Below, piece after piece: positions 1-10,979 of a DNA stretch of 64,000 bases. Below the pieces are notes generated by a model. It did no database searches. It had not been told where the DNA came from and saw nothing but the letters and a program-made list of their open reading frames with translations. Origin of the DNA: Xestospongia bergquistia (taxonomy: Eukaryota; Porifera; Demospongiae; Haplosclerida; Petrosiidae); contig OZ014411.1 in NCBI GenBank assembly GCA_963965975.1, forward strand, positions 22,038,249 to 22,102,248, given 5' to 3'. Positions within the stretch are counted from its first letter, which is position 1. Each line of letters begins with the position of its first letter. The position numbers and the translations under genes are program-made.

Positions 1-661
1 ATACCTTTCATTAGGTCAAACGTATAAATTATTAACCATATAGACTCTTTTTCTAGGTTTAGCAGGATCAAAAAGTTGTTTCCTGTACTTAGTCTCACCA
101 CATACATCTGAAATTATATCCACATAATGTTGAGTCTTACAATGCTTCCCAGATATGTTTATTTAAACAAGAAATAGTTATAGTTCAATATGCACACAGA
201 CTATTATTACCATGCAGCTTAACTTGAGCTGAGATCCAGCAAGAACATATATAAATTCTCTTGCTGACTGACAACCACGTGCACTACTGCAAATATTTCC
301 CATGTCAGTTAAACTTTACAGTACTGGTAAGGGATTGCTACAATTTCTGGAAAGATTTGGATGAAAAATTCTTAAACTGGTATACAGATTTTGGTACGTT
401 ACCGACACTTGATAAATGAACAGATATTACCTTAATAAGTTCTTCGAACGCCTTCTTTGTCAAACTGTGTTTCAGAGCATAATGGAGTATCAAGATGTAA
501 CTGTCAATAATACTTATTCGTACCTTATCATAGAGGGGCATCAGTTCTGACTTCTGAACCACCGTGCTCGACTTCAAGTTCTTGGAGCTCTGCAGCTGAG
601 TCAGAAGACGATGCCAGTCTTCTGTTTCAGAATCAATGTCAAATTCAGACTCCGACATCAT
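1..661 (-). pseudogene. Transposase-like gene remnant, 5' part
   Basis: A 107-codon reading frame opens at 661 with an acidic N-terminus (MSESEFDIDSETEDW) followed by a helical stretch with ALKHSLTKKAFEELI. After it the homologous-looking reading continues only through frame changes: a FFIQIFPEIVAIPYQYC segment, then a Cys-containing segment ending in a QLK motif, then at about 10-115 a segment reading SDVCGETKYRKQLFDP. This layout (acidic start, 'L.KHxLT...LL' helix, YC..C motif, QLK) resembles the N-terminal part of transposase-like genes that are multi-copy in sponge and cnidarian genomes, perhaps EnSpm/CACTA-like; that is a recollection of style, not a database result. The gene would continue beyond position 1. 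Frameshifts indicate decay. Confidence 0.4.
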
Positions 662-1911
662 TGAAGATTAATCTGAATGGGTATCAGTACTCGAAAAGTC
701 ACTTTAAAGATAGTAGAATCCTAAAGACAAGCAAAAAAGCCCCGTAACAGGGATTGCGGTTTAAAACCCCGTAAGCGTTTGAACACGTGCTATGGTCAAG
801 AACTTCCAAGTACTTAGACTGAGATATCGATCGACAATGCCTCTACTTTTCAGTCTACCTAATTTGATTTAATCTGTTTGCCTTAGGCCTAGAAGTAAAG
901 AGATGTCAAAGAGTGAAAGGCAACAAAATTATGAGAGCAGCAAGGTATCGAAAAGTATAGTGTGGATGGTTAATTTTACTCAATACTATATATATTGTCT
1001 CAGAATGAAGGCATAGGTAGTTTAACAGCCCAAACGCATTTGTGGACTGAAAATCTTACCAGCAGACAGAAAAGCAACAAGCTTACCGTTTTATTAGTAT
1101 AATGCGTTAATTGCTATTATTTAGTTTACAATGTCCTGCTGTTTGATCTTGTAACACACACGCAAATGTAGCCTAGATATAATTTATTTTAAAGATAAAT
1201 GCAGTAGATCAAAGTTGTTTTTAACATCTCTGACAGCATTATATTTTCCCTTCAATGAATGAATGAATATGATGTTCTTAAAACGTTGTACCAAACAAGC
1301 AATTATGCCATCTGAAGGAGTTGACGTCCATGATATTACAGTAGGAAGTATTTGTAACACCCAGAGCCATGGAAAACCCATTCCTGCTGAAGTAATTGAA
1401 AGAGGTAATTTTAATAAGTGATTGTTATATACTTATAGGTATGTACATAGAAATACAAAAGTTGTTGCATGATAAGGAAGCTTTATTAGATGATGGTGAC
1501 CTGGTTCCACATACAAAAAAAATTACAGGAGGTATATTTGTAAACAATTTTAGATCATAATTGAGTGTTCGATTAATGCTATAGTTTTAGTTGCAATTAA
1601 ATTATTTCCAGCATCTTCTCTATAAAATTTCAGCCAAAAAGATTAAAATAATCATTTGTATACTAAAATTTAGTATTTTTCAGGTATATTAAAGAAGGGC
1701 AAAAGTAAAGATGTCTGGTATGTTCTTTGTATTGCCATTAATTAATGTATTAGATAAACATGAGCATTTTTGTAGTCTATAATTTGCAATTTCTTTTACC
1801 AGCATTTTAATTGCAATTTTCTACTTTACACCTATTATTAATGGAGATAGATTATGCCTGTTATAGCATTGAAGACTTCTTATAATACTAATTACTATAA
1901 TCATGTTAGTC
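662..1911. other. Stretch without a supported gene
   Basis: AT-rich sequence with short open frames only. A possible small plus-strand exon at about 1318-1406 (reading DITVGSICNTQSHGKPIP and ending at a GTAATT donor-like site) is noted but unsupported by any partner exon. Nothing else was recognised. Confidence 0.4.
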
Positions 1912-4460
1912 TGTATATTTCTTATAATAGGTACCACAAGAAAAAGAACCCTACTCAAATCCTTCACAGAAGAGTATTACTTTAAGTACTTCATTGGTCA
2001 TTGCTTTTACTAATTGGCAGATGATATCCCATAAAAAAGAACCTCTCAGTAACATAAAGATGCCCTCGCTTCACCTAGGTAACTTTTTAAATTCATTTCA
2101 GTCTTGTAATGTTTTTAGATTCTGATACTAGGGCTGACACCAATCAGGATTCTCTGGAAAAGTTATATGAATGATATAAATGTGTACAAGCCTTGTAGTA
2201 ACATATAATTCATTCAGAAGGCAAAACTTTCAAGATTATACTACCTAGATTGTCATTCATCACCTCTGAAGCTAATTTATTTAATATGCTTTATTTGTGT
2301 AGTATAGTATAAAGTCCCTCTTCCTGACTAGGCGGGGTGAGAAACTTTACACTATCCACAAGGCAACCACTTTAAACCTTATGCTTAGACTTGAAATTAG
2401 TCAAGCTAGCTAGGGCCCTCCTGATGGGAGGAGGAAGGTTTAGAAACAAAGTGAGCTTACTGTCACATTGGAATGAGTGGAATCTACTTTACATTGTTTA
2501 CATAATGGTTATAAACTGTTATTACAATCTCTTAGTCCACTTGTACATGGAACTACTTGCAATTCAATTTTGATTAGAATGTCTCAAAATGACCCATTAT
2601 TGTTTAAAGGAAAAGCAGAGAAAGGCCATCTTCAAAGTTTTAGAGAAAAATCATTGAATTATAAGAAATATAACTGATTTTCCTTTAAAATCTCATTCTA
2701 ATTTGGCAGTAAGCTCAGTTTGCTACTAGACTCTACTTTGCTTGTTAGCTTTTTAAAAAGGAGAGCGATCCAGCTCACTAGACTAACTTGTAGTGTATTT
2801 GATAAGTCTAAATGATTACTAATGTCAAAAGGTTCTCTCAATTATAATTTGTTGTTTTCTTTTTTTTCCTCCTTGTGCATAGAACTAAGTCTAAAGTGAA
2901 TTCTACTAAAAGAGTTAAGGAAAAAGCTAGTGCAAACACTAAGTATTGAAATATTGTGAAATTGTTCTTTCAATTTTGGGATCAGAGGCTTTCAGATGAC
3001 ATCCATCCCACCGAATGTCCGTTCACTCTCTCACGATGCACCTTCACTAGTATCATAACCACAATCTTTTTTGTGTTGGCATTTCATCCTTACAATCCTC
3101 AGGTGCATTTTATAAAATACAATGTTTATAGCCATTTTTTATTGATACAATATTTTACTCTAGTATTACAGAGGTAAATTTACTAGTTCCTGCTGATTCA
3201 AAATTTAAGTAATATATATTATAATATTTTGTTTTTGTTACAATGTAGGACAAGGTTATTTCTATAGGTAATACCTTACCATTTCGGCTTCCACAAGTAA
3301 GCATCTTTATAATATATCATGATATATTAATTATTATTTCAAACATCAGACTTGGAATGAAGTATTGTTTTACCCTCTTTGAGTAGGTTTGGGTCTAATG
3401 AGTTTACATGCATTCATTTTATTGCTGTTGGTACCAAACAGGACTAGCAACAATGATGCATACACTCTTATCAGCTATTGTCATTAACAAAGGAAGTAAA
3501 AGATCTAAAGACACAAAGAAAATGTGAAACTGTATTTTATCCTAAAATTTATAGGAACGTTAAGACAGATCACTTTCTGAAACCTATCAATGTCATCAAG
3601 TTTTACATCACCAATTTCCACTACAACCCCTATCCCAGTCATCACTTGTAAGATTTCATAATAGTGTATGCTATATTTTAAGACTTTATCTTCAGTGTGT
3701 TTATATTTATAGTTCTACGTGTTTTAGGAGACTTAGGAATAATGAGTTGTCATGGATGGCTTCAGCCAACTGATTGTAAAAGCTAAAGAAAATTCATCTT
3801 CTAATATTTCCATTTAGCACTCAAACTATGGATTCTTTTTACTATAAAAAACTTCTGGCTGGTAACTGCATTGAGGCAATGGGAGGGAATTTCTTAAACA
3901 AGATGTTATTGATGATATTTGTAGTGAGTCACACTCTTTAATAAAGTATATTCATTAGTAATTTTTTTATAGTGCATATTGCTTCCAAATACTGAATGAA
4001 ACAAGGGAATTAGAACTGAAGAAAGGGGAACAATCTTACAAAAAAACATCAACTCTAGATGGCAAATGTGAGAGCTATGAAGAGTAAATTTACAATTAAA
4101 AACTGATGATTGTTTTCTTAACAGTTTTATAACCAATAATAATAATGGTTTGTTTTACTACGTACCAAAATGTTTATTACATATAAGTCTTAACATACGT
4201 GGATAATACGTTAACTTTTAGTATCCAGTTCAGATTAATAGTTTTCTCTTTATTCAATAATTTTTAATCCAGTATACAGAAAAAAATACTTAGTTAAAAC
4301 ATTTTTCTCTCTTCACTGATGCAGATTATATATAGTAAGAAACCACTTCATATAGTTTGAATATCTACAGTTATGTGCATCGCGTATCTATGTGATTTTG
4401 GGTGTTTGGGCTTCAGATTAGACATTCTGAGATACACTCATTGAAAGGCAAGTTTTACTG
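1912..4460. repeat. 3'-flank segmental repeat, copy 1
   Basis: This block lies downstream (gene sense) of locus A and is collinear with 57,170-58,995 downstream of locus C. Matching landmarks include the segment GGTACCACAAGAAAAAGA (1930 and 57,186), the 'AACCTCTCAGTAACAT' segment (2041, 57,302), the TCAAGCTAGCTAG segment (2400, 57,670), and 'TTCAGATTAGACATTCTG' near the right end (4411, 58,938). Indels make the two copies differ in length. It shows that the 3' neighbourhood of the mosaic genes was duplicated with them. Confidence 0.75.
2477..2677 (+). other. Small ORF conserved in the duplicated flank
   Basis: The C-terminal 40 codons (from about 2556) read CNSILIRMSQNDPLLFKGKAEK... and end in a Lys-rich tail before TAA. 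The duplicated block at 57,737-57,946 keeps the same frame with substitutions (CNSILIRLSQSAHDLFKGQ...), also ending in a Lys-rich tail. Conservation of frame between diverged copies hints at a last coding exon, perhaps of an unrecognised gene on the plus strand. No upstream exon could be tied to it. Confidence 0.25.
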
Positions 4461-4929
4461 GGTTATTTGCATACTCAATAACATTGTAATAAAAAAAGGA
4501 ACATAAACATCACTGTTATCTTATTAACATCTTTAAGTATAGACAAATTATGATATTGTCATCTATTAACTATATACAGATTAATTAGTACTTGTCTTTA
4601 CCTGTATACATTTGTTATATTGTGACAAATTCCTTTTAAAATATTTATGATAACAAACAAATAATATATATAAAGAATCATATGCTGTTGGTATGTGAGT
4701 ATGTAACATACATTTTACATACTGTAAATTGATATTAATTACATATTATTATATGTCACAATATAAGTTACATGTAATTTTCTTTTACTTGTGTCCATGA
4801 AAAATTGTATATTTGTTAGATAATTTTTAGGATAAAATTTATATAAGAACCTATTTGTAATGAACTAAATTAATGTCCAATCTCAAACATAGTTAACATA
4901 GTAGTGAAGTTTATTTTAGAAAAAATACA
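4461..4929. repeat. AT-rich spacer, member of a dispersed flank family
   Basis: No coding signal. The segment containing 'ACAGATTAATTAGTACTT' (4575) and 'TGTGAGTATGTAACATA' (4694) recurs at 29,320-29,500, and a more diverged relative is at 36,600-36,780. It behaves as part of the downstream flank of the mosaic genes. Confidence 0.6.
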
Positions 4930-5110
4930 TTAAAGGACATCCTCAATCTCTGAAGTGGTTAAATATGATATCTTATTTGATTATTTTTCTACAGTTACAA
5001 CTGAGAGTATTACAGTAGATCCAAGTCCAACAACATCATCATCCAGCCCAGAACTTTGACTGACCATTGACTAGAATTTGTGGACTTCCTGACAGGAAGT
5101 TCTTATCTTA
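4930..5110 (-). pseudogene. Decayed terminal exon of locus A
   Basis: Reverse-strand sequence here aligns with the 41,249-41,458 terminal exon of locus B: GLDDDVVGLGSTVILS versus GLDDNHGELASTVTVS, then SNKISYLTTSEIEDVL-stop versus FNKIPDLSISEIEYVH-stop. In this copy a TAA interrupts the frame between the two blocks and another stop lies upstream, so the tail is broken. Shared residues on both sides of the stop fix the ancestral frame. It is the natural 3' end of locus A, though transcripts may now end earlier (see the exon at 5376). Confidence 0.6.
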
Positions 5111-5375
5111 GAGTGCACTACATTAACTATACTGGATTGGGAATGCATCTTCGAATTAAATGTACCTAGTAAAGTTTACATATACTAGTAAATTTCTTTA
5201 TCATGAGTAATACCCAAAATGCTTTATGCATTCTTCTTCTATAAATTTATATCTTTAAAAGTTACTAGCTATTAAAAGATCAATACAGCACAGATTGTTA
5301 GGACAATAAATTGAGGACCTATCAAGAACACGTAAACCTAATGTAAATAAACAAAAAACTGTCGTTTTCCAATTG

Positions 5376-5551
5376 TTAGTACATCCTACAATTTCTTGTT
5401 ATGTCGTCACCAGAAGGGTCGAAGAAATGAGCTGAGCATTGACCACAAGTTGATAGTACGCATATAGCATCAGGTATGTTTGGACATTGTGCTGTATCAC
5501 ATGGATTGTCTAGACATTGTACCACTTGAATGTCTTTATTGCACTTTACAC
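5376..5551 (-). CDS. CGxC module exon A7, probable new 3' end
   Basis: Acceptor AG at 5553-5552. The eight cysteines follow the family spacing, with CPNIPDAIC and CGQC. At the usual donor position (after 5387) the sequence is GGATGT instead of GTAAGT, so the first intron base pair is mutated; translation would read through four codons to TAA at 5378-5376. The exon would be 165 bp if spliced. Either locus A now terminates here or the transcript skips this exon. Confidence 0.7.
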
Positions 5552-5639
5552 CTATTGTAACAAATTTGTTAAAGTAAAATAATGATTTTATGAAGTAACT
5601 TTTGTTTTCAGTCAAATTTAACAAAGTTAAAACACTTAC

Positions 5640-5798
5640 CACATTGTTGTAGACAGTTATGTAAAGTTTCAAAGTTGTTTTGGTTACCATCACAACCACC
5701 ATATGTAAATTGCTGACATCTACCCACTGAATTGTTATAATACCATCGAAGAATATTGTTAGTACATGGACCACTCTCAGGTGACAATAAACACAAGT
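5640..5798 (-). CDS. Kunitz domain exon A5 (P1 Thr)
   Basis: 159-bp phase 1-1 exon, acceptor CTGTAG, donor GTAAGT. Six cysteines in BPTI/Kunitz order with GPCTNN around the second Cys, RWYYN, FTYGGC and NNF. The residue after Cys2 (P1 in BPTI numbering) is Thr, not Lys/Arg, so trypsin-type inhibition is unlikely; elastase-like or structural use is possible. Confidence 0.85.
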
Positions 5799-5948
5799 CT
5801 ACAGAAATGAAAGAAATTTATCTGATAAGATTTAAAGTATTACTAATTTTAAACATGTTCATATAAAATAATATAGGCACACAAAATTTGCAAATGACAT
5901 TATAGCCTAGATTTGTAACGGAAAATAATTTGTTTATTAAGTAATTAC

Positions 5949-6240
5949 CTTTTCTTCTCTGAATGTTAATTGGATTTAATTTCATGCCTCCAACATAACT
6001 GTGCCCTGCATTATTTCCCCAGCCATAGATAGAGACAAACAATTTACCATTTGGGTTAGGATGTGTTACTGTATTGGTACCATTAAAAACTGTTAAATAA
6101 CAATATCCATAGATAGAACCATTCAAAGAATAGATTAAAACCATAGTGGATTGTTAAGGACATTGTTTATCATTAAACTCTGGTTAAAATAAGCATCATT
6201 TGGTACAACTACACTGTAATAACTAATACCACTTGACATC
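5949..6240 (-). pseudogene. Truncated, frameshifted IgGFc-binding-like domain (A-Fc4)
   Basis: Only the last third of the domain remains: SYYSVVVPNDAYFNQSL, then a one-base deletion near 6147 (ancestral NPPWVLIY region) gives a stop in the upstream frame, after which HPNPNGKLFVSIYGW and GGMKLNPIN continue in the next frame to a GTAATT donor. The 5' two thirds are missing and homology stops at about 6240 without an acceptor I trust. The domain cannot be made intact from this exon. Confidence 0.8.
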
Positions 6241-6288
6241 AAATAAACATTATATATAATTTTTTTTTAATTCCTAGGTCTTACTTAC

Positions 6289-6366
6289 CTAAAGTAACAG
6301 TTGGTGTAGGTGTAGTTATAGAACCACTAAGTGAAGATGAAAAACTTGCTGGAGCATACGTGCTAC
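6289..6366 (-). CDS. Mucin-like Ser/Thr/Pro exon A-M5, shortened
   Basis: 78 bp, phase 1-1, donor GTAAGT. Reads STYAPASFSSSLSGS and TPTPTVT. The ancestral acceptor upstream appears destroyed (compare 60,011-60,115); an in-frame internal CACAG at 6370-6367 is the only usable acceptor and gives the shortened exon. Confidence 0.5.
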
Positions 6367-6920
6367 CTGTGAAGAGTATATGCAGTTTTAAATTCTTTAT
6401 CATTATAAAAGTTGCTATCAACTGATAACATGATAACTAATCAAAATCATAATGACTAAATATATTACTATTTAACACATAAACCGTTAGAAAGAAACAT
6501 CTATAATTATATAATATAATTTCAGAATTAACAATAAAATTAAATTTTGCCTAGACTAAAATGTAATTGTGTTACCTTAAAAGCAAAACACAAGAAAAAT
6601 GACCTTTCTGACAAGCAATCAAAAACAAATTAGAAGTTAGGAAACATTAAATTTCACAAGAATTTTTAACATTTAGTAGTTTTAATAATTATTAAATATT
6701 ATGATGATTTGCTATAAAGGATGCAAATTTTTGGATATAGCATTGTTTTATTTTTATAAGTATAAAATATGTAGTGCTGCAAAATAAACCAATAAAATTT
6801 ACTTTAATGAGAGGTTTTTGTGGGAGGAAAATGTGACTACCATAATATTTGATTATTCCAAAGCATACATAAATGAAATTGTTTTGTATTGACAAGCAAT
6901 CCAAAAGAAGTTTGTCTTAC
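6367..6920. other. Intron-like AT-rich stretch
   Basis: Separates the SMB exon at 6921 from the mucin-like exon at 6289. No open frame of note and no recognisable domain. Confidence 0.5.
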
Positions 6921-7115
6921 CAGTTGTATCAGTTGGAGTGAGTGAAACAATAGGAGAGTAAGAACCAGGATGACATCCAATATCAGCTATATCACTACAA
7001 CAATCATTCCAAAAGTAACAAAATTGATCACAATAACATCCATTATTGTTACAAGATGGCAACTTAGACCTATCACAACATCCAGAAGTGCTGATATTAA
7101 ATGCCAAACATGAGC
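6921..7115 (-). CDS. SMB-like exon A-S4
   Basis: 195 bp, acceptor TTTTAG, donor GTAAGA, phase 1-1. Ten cysteines: GSC, SGCC, PSC, then CYCDQFC and NDCCSDIADIGC, the CxCx3Cx5CC core of somatomedin B. Ends in a Pro/Thr tail (SPIVSLTPTDTT). Likely a disulphide knot for protein-protein binding in the extracellular space. Confidence 0.75.
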
Positions 7116-7167
7116 CTAAAATTAACACAATATGAACTAATTAATTTCATTGATAATGCTTACTTAC

Positions 7168-7278
7168 CTGGAGTAACAGTTGGTGTAGGTATAACTACAA
7201 AACCACTAAAAGAAGATGAAATACTTGCTGGAAGATGCGTACTACTTGTCAAAGGGTATGGAGTGGTAGATTCTGTGT
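7168..7278 (-). CDS. Mucin-like Ser/Thr/Pro exon A-M4
   Basis: 111 bp, phase 1-1, donor GTAAGT. Reads TESTTPYPLTSSTHLP, a run of Ser, then PTPTVTP. Dense Ser/Thr/Pro suggests an O-glycosylated stalk between SMB-like modules. Confidence 0.7.
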
Positions 7279-7512
7279 CTATATACAAATGGCATTAAAA
7301 TTGAAATCATGTAATAGATCAACTAATCACAGTAATCACATCAGTAACTAAATATGCTACTAATTTACACATCAACTCTTAGGCAGAAACCTTTATTAAT
7401 GAATATATGCAATGATTTTGTGAGAATTAGCAAAATATGTTGTTCAAGATTTATATTTTTTATAAAAACTGCTGTGTCTACTGTATTTCATGATCTTCTA
7501 TTTTCATTTTAC

Positions 7513-7704
7513 CAAGTGTTCCAGTTGGAGTAGGTGTAACTATAGAAGAGGAAGGATGACAACCAATATCAGCTATATCACTACAACAATCATTAAATTT
7601 GTGACAATCTACATCGCAATAGCATTCATCGGTGTAGCCACAAGGTGGTGACTCTGTAAATAAACAACATCCAGAATAGTTGAGATTAAGTGCCAAACAT
7701 GAGC
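7513..7704 (-). CDS. SMB-like exon A-S3
   Basis: 192 bp, phase 1-1, acceptor TTTTAG, donor GTAAAA. Ten cysteines; middle loop is unusual (PPCGYTDECYC, five residues instead of four between Cys4 and Cys5). Ends STPTGTL-like Pro/Thr tail. Confidence 0.75.
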
Positions 7705-7751
7705 CTAAAATTAACATAATGTGTATAAATTAATTTATAGTGCTCACTTAC

Positions 7752-7859
7752 CTATATTAGTTGGCATAGGTGAAACTATTGAGTGCCTTAAAATAGATGA
7801 CAAACTTATAGGGAGATGTGTACTACTTGTCAAAGGGTATGGAGTTTTTGATTCTGTGT
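7752..7859 (-). CDS. Mucin-like Ser/Thr/Pro exon A-M3
   Basis: 108 bp, phase 1-1, acceptor TTTAG, donor GTAAGT. Begins TESKTPYPLTSSTHLP and ends SPMPTNI. Same module as the 7168 exon with substitutions. Confidence 0.65.
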
Positions 7860-7921
7860 CTAAATAAATATAGCATTAAAATCAATAACTAACATTAACT
7901 ACATATGCTACTACTTTACAC

Positions 7922-7922
<1 letters not shown>

Positions 7923-7960
<38 letters not shown>
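7923..7960. repeat. (AT)n microsatellite
   Basis: About 18 AT dinucleotides within an intron of locus A. Confidence 0.95.
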
Positions 7961-7961
<1 letters not shown>

Positions 7962-8103
7962 AATTAGCAATAAACTTAACTAACATTTGAATATACAAAA
8001 ATGTGAATACCAGAAGATGTGAATTTGGAAGCATACATAAGGGAATTAATTATGAGATGATATGCAACATAAAATGATATATATTAATAGTGTTCATTTA
8101 ACT

Positions 8104-8212
8104 GGTGGAACAGTTTTTATCATTATAACTATAAAACCACTTAAAGAAGGTGAAGTACTTGTTGTAAGATATGCATTACTTAACAAAAGGTATGGAGTTT
8201 TAGATTCTGTGT
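8104..8212 (-). pseudogene. Decayed mucin-like exon A-M2b
   Basis: Acceptor ATACAG and the opening TESKTPYLL are kept, but the canonical donor (G|GTAAGT) has become GTTAAA and several Pro/Thr codons are replaced by hydrophobic ones. May still splice at the non-canonical position in phase 0, which would break the frame. Confidence 0.55.
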
Positions 8213-8842
8213 CTGTATAATATGGCATTATAATTGAAATCTTGTAAGATAAATTTATCATAATATCACATCAATCACTAAATATGTAACTACATTATAT
8301 ATGAACTGTTTTGAAGAATCCTTTTTATTACATTTTGTGAGAGTTAGCCAACTAAGTTTTAGACTGAAATATGTCTAACATAAAATATATAATTTGAAGA
8401 TGACATACAATACCTTAAGCAAATAAAACAATAAAATTAAAACGTCATTTTTTTAAAACATTCAGTCTTCATAATGAAACACTGAATTACAAATAGTGGA
8501 TTACTAGTAGCAGTATGCATAGAAAGCTTAAGAATCCAAAAATATAATAATTTGCCAAGTAGACATAATTATTACATACCAAACGGTACAAATTGATAAT
8601 AGGACTTGTTGCAATGTTGACATGCTAGATAATAAAATTAGGAAAAATATTAATTAATAAGTTCCCTTACATTGCTTATTTTAATACAAATTCAAGCTTA
8701 TGATAATTTAATTTTTTTGAACTGGTAGGAGTGTATATTGTTAGATATAGCAGATTGCATTATGACACATTATAAGTATGAATGTGGTGTTGTAAATTAA
8801 TTAATAATATACACTTTGAACAATTATAAAGTAGTCACTTAC
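8213..8842. other. Intron-like stretch
   Basis: AT-rich, no domain or usable open frame seen; lies between the Gly/Ser linker exon at 8843 and the decayed mucin-like exon. Confidence 0.5.
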
Positions 8843-8890
8843 CAGACCCTAAATCAGATATTAGAAGGAGTCCTGAGCCAGATCCAGATC
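8843..8890 (-). CDS. Gly/Ser linker exon A-G2
   Basis: 48 bp, phase 1-1, acceptor TATAG, donor GTAAGT. Reads GSGSGSGLLLISDLGS, a flexible spacer. Very short exons of this kind are easily missed by gene finders. Confidence 0.6.
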
Positions 8891-9043
8891 CTATATAAAA
8901 AATGGTGCATACACATCAATAAAAAGTATAACATTTTATCAAGTTTGTGGGAATGTACATATAGATAGCAGTTTCTTTAATGACACAAAATATGGTGCCA
9001 TAAAACTTGTTAATAATATACACTATTACAAGCAGTCACTTAC

Positions 9044-9100
9044 CATTAAGCCCAGACCCTAAGCCAGATTTTAGGTTAAGTCCTGAGCCAGAACCAAATC
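9044..9100 (-). CDS. Gly/Ser linker exon A-G1
   Basis: 57 bp, phase 1-1, acceptor TAAAG, donor GTAAGT. Reads GFGSGSGLNLKSGLGSG. Duplicate of the 8843 exon; surrounding intron sequence is also duplicated (TTAATAATATACACT at 8801 and 9010). Relics of the same exon are seen near 45,030 in locus B and 60,210 in locus C. Confidence 0.6.
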
Positions 9101-9224
9101 CTTTATAAAAAAATGGTGTATGCACATAAATAAAAAGTACACCAAATTATGTATTGTTTGTTTAATAAAGATAATTGCTTTAATATGTGACTAATGTATT
9201 GCATGTCTTTTGATTTTATCTTAC

Positions 9225-9419
9225 CAGGTGTATCAGTTGGAGTAGGTGAAATTATAGAAGAGGAAGAAGCAGGATGACAACCAATATCAGCTATATCACT
9301 ACAACAATCATTCATATTATAACAATTTTGATCACAATAACATCCATTATTGTTACAAGGTGGTGACAGGAACATTACACAACATCCAGAATAGCTGAGA
9401 TTAAGTGCCAAACATGAAC
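9225..9419 (-). CDS. SMB-like exon A-S2
   Basis: 195 bp, phase 1-1, donor GTAAGA. Cysteine spacing 9-0-7-4-1-3-5-0-7 exactly as the family consensus; CYCDQNC and NDCCSDIADIGC present. Very close in sequence to the next SMB exon upstream (9838-10,032), including flanking introns. Confidence 0.8.
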
Positions 9420-9509
9420 CTAAAATTAACATAATATGAACAAATTATTTAGTTTATAGTGCTAGTTTTAGCATAACATGAACAAATTAACTTAATAGTA
9501 CTTGTTTAC

Positions 9510-9611
9510 CTGGAGTAACAGTTGAAGTAGGTAAAATAATAAAACCACTTGAAGATGAAGAAATTTTTGGAAGATGTATACTACTTGTCAAAGGATATGG
9601 AGTTATAGATT
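9510..9611 (-). CDS. Mucin-like exon A-M2
   Basis: 102 bp, phase 1-1. Reads ESITPYPLTSSIHLP and ends with PTSTVTP before the donor GTAAAC. Confidence 0.65.
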
Positions 9612-9837
9612 CTGAGTATGTATAAAAACAGCGTTAAAACTGAATCATGTAATAGATCAACTCATCACAATATCAGTAACTAAATATGCTACTACTTTAC
9701 ACATTAATTGTTAGGGAGGAAACTTCATTATTATATAATAATTTTGTGAGAATTAGCAGATAACATGTTGTTCAAGATTTAAATTTTTAATAAAAACTGT
9801 GTCTAGTGAATTGCATGATCTTCAATTTTTATTTTAC

Positions 9838-10032
9838 CAAAAGTTCCAGTTGGAGTAGGTGAAATTATAGAAGAGAAAGAAGCAGGATGACAACCGATAT
9901 CAGCTATATCACTACAACAATCATTCAAATTATAACAATTTTGATCACAATAACATCCATTATTGTTACAAGGTGGTGACAGGAACATTACACAACATCC
10001 AGAATAGCTGAGATTAAGTGCCAAACATGAAC
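9838..10032 (-). CDS. SMB-like exon A-S1
   Basis: 195 bp, phase 1-1, acceptor TTTTAG, donor GTAAAA. Same cysteine spacing as A-S2, with which it forms a recent tandem pair of about 613 bp together with its mucin-like exon. Confidence 0.8.
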
Positions 10033-10121
10033 CTAAAATTAACATAATATGAACAATTATTTAGTTTATAGTGCTAGTTTTAGCATAACATGAACAAATT
10101 AACTTAATAGTACTTGTTTAC

Positions 10122-10226
10122 CTGGAGTAACAGTTGAAGTAGGTAAAACCATAAAACCACTTGAAGAAGATGAAGAAATTTTTGGAAGATGTATACTACT
10201 TGTCAAAGGATATGGAGTTATAGATT
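10122..10226 (-). CDS. Mucin-like exon A-M1
   Basis: 105 bp, phase 1-1. Near duplicate of the 9510-9611 exon with one extra Ser codon in the Ser run. Confidence 0.65.
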
Positions 10227-10723
10227 CTGAGTATGTATAAAAATGGCATTAAAACTGAATCATGTAATAGATCAACTCATCACAATATCAGTAACTAAAT
10301 ATGCTACTACTTTACACATTAATTGTTATTGAGGAAACTTTATTATATAATAATTTTGTGAGAATTAGCAGATAACATGTTGTTCAAGATTTAAATTTTT
10401 AATAAAAACTGTGTCTAGTGTATTGCATGATCTTCAATTTTTATTTTACCAAAAGTTCCAGTTGGACTAAGTGAAAGCAAATTAATTAAGAAATAAATTT
10501 TGTTCATAAAAAGTTTCTAAATCAATAATTTTAATATTATTTGTTGTTAGAGTTGGTGGGAATGTATAGACAGGTATATATGCAATATGTGCTACTTATA
10601 AGAACGAAATATGTTGTGAAATAAAATTTGTTTTACTTTGACCATTAACACAAATAGTCACATACAATAACACAGATGAATTAAATGTTGTTAAAAGTTT
10701 ATTATAAAGAAACATGAACCTAC
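10227..10723. other. Intron with an SMB-exon relic
   Basis: At 10,449-10,470 the reverse strand keeps the last bases of an SMB-like exon (SPTGTF followed by a GTAAAA donor) without the cysteine core, so a third copy of the mucin/SMB pair has been truncated here. The rest is AT-rich intron. Confidence 0.6.
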
Positions 10724-10879
10724 CACAATCATTTGTGACTTCATTATTTCCAATAAAATATCTTGGAAAGCAATCTGCACACTCATCAGTATAACAAACT
10801 GCATCAGGATAGTTAGTACAAACACTTCTATTACAAATATCTGAACTACACTTCTTGTTTGGTTGACTAAATGAACAGC
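10724..10879 (-). CDS. CGxC module exon A6
   Basis: 156 bp, phase 1-1, acceptor TGTAG, donor GTAGGT. Subtype that follows P1-Lys Kunitz exons: starts GCSFSQPNKKC, has YPDAVC and ECADC in place of NCGQC, and ends NNEVTNDC. Confidence 0.75.
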
Positions 10880-10979
10880 CTACATTAAAAAAAACAAAAT
10901 TAACCAGATATTAATTTGTTGAATACATGCATGGCAATCATCATAGTTATATAAATATTATTACAATATACAAACTTAC

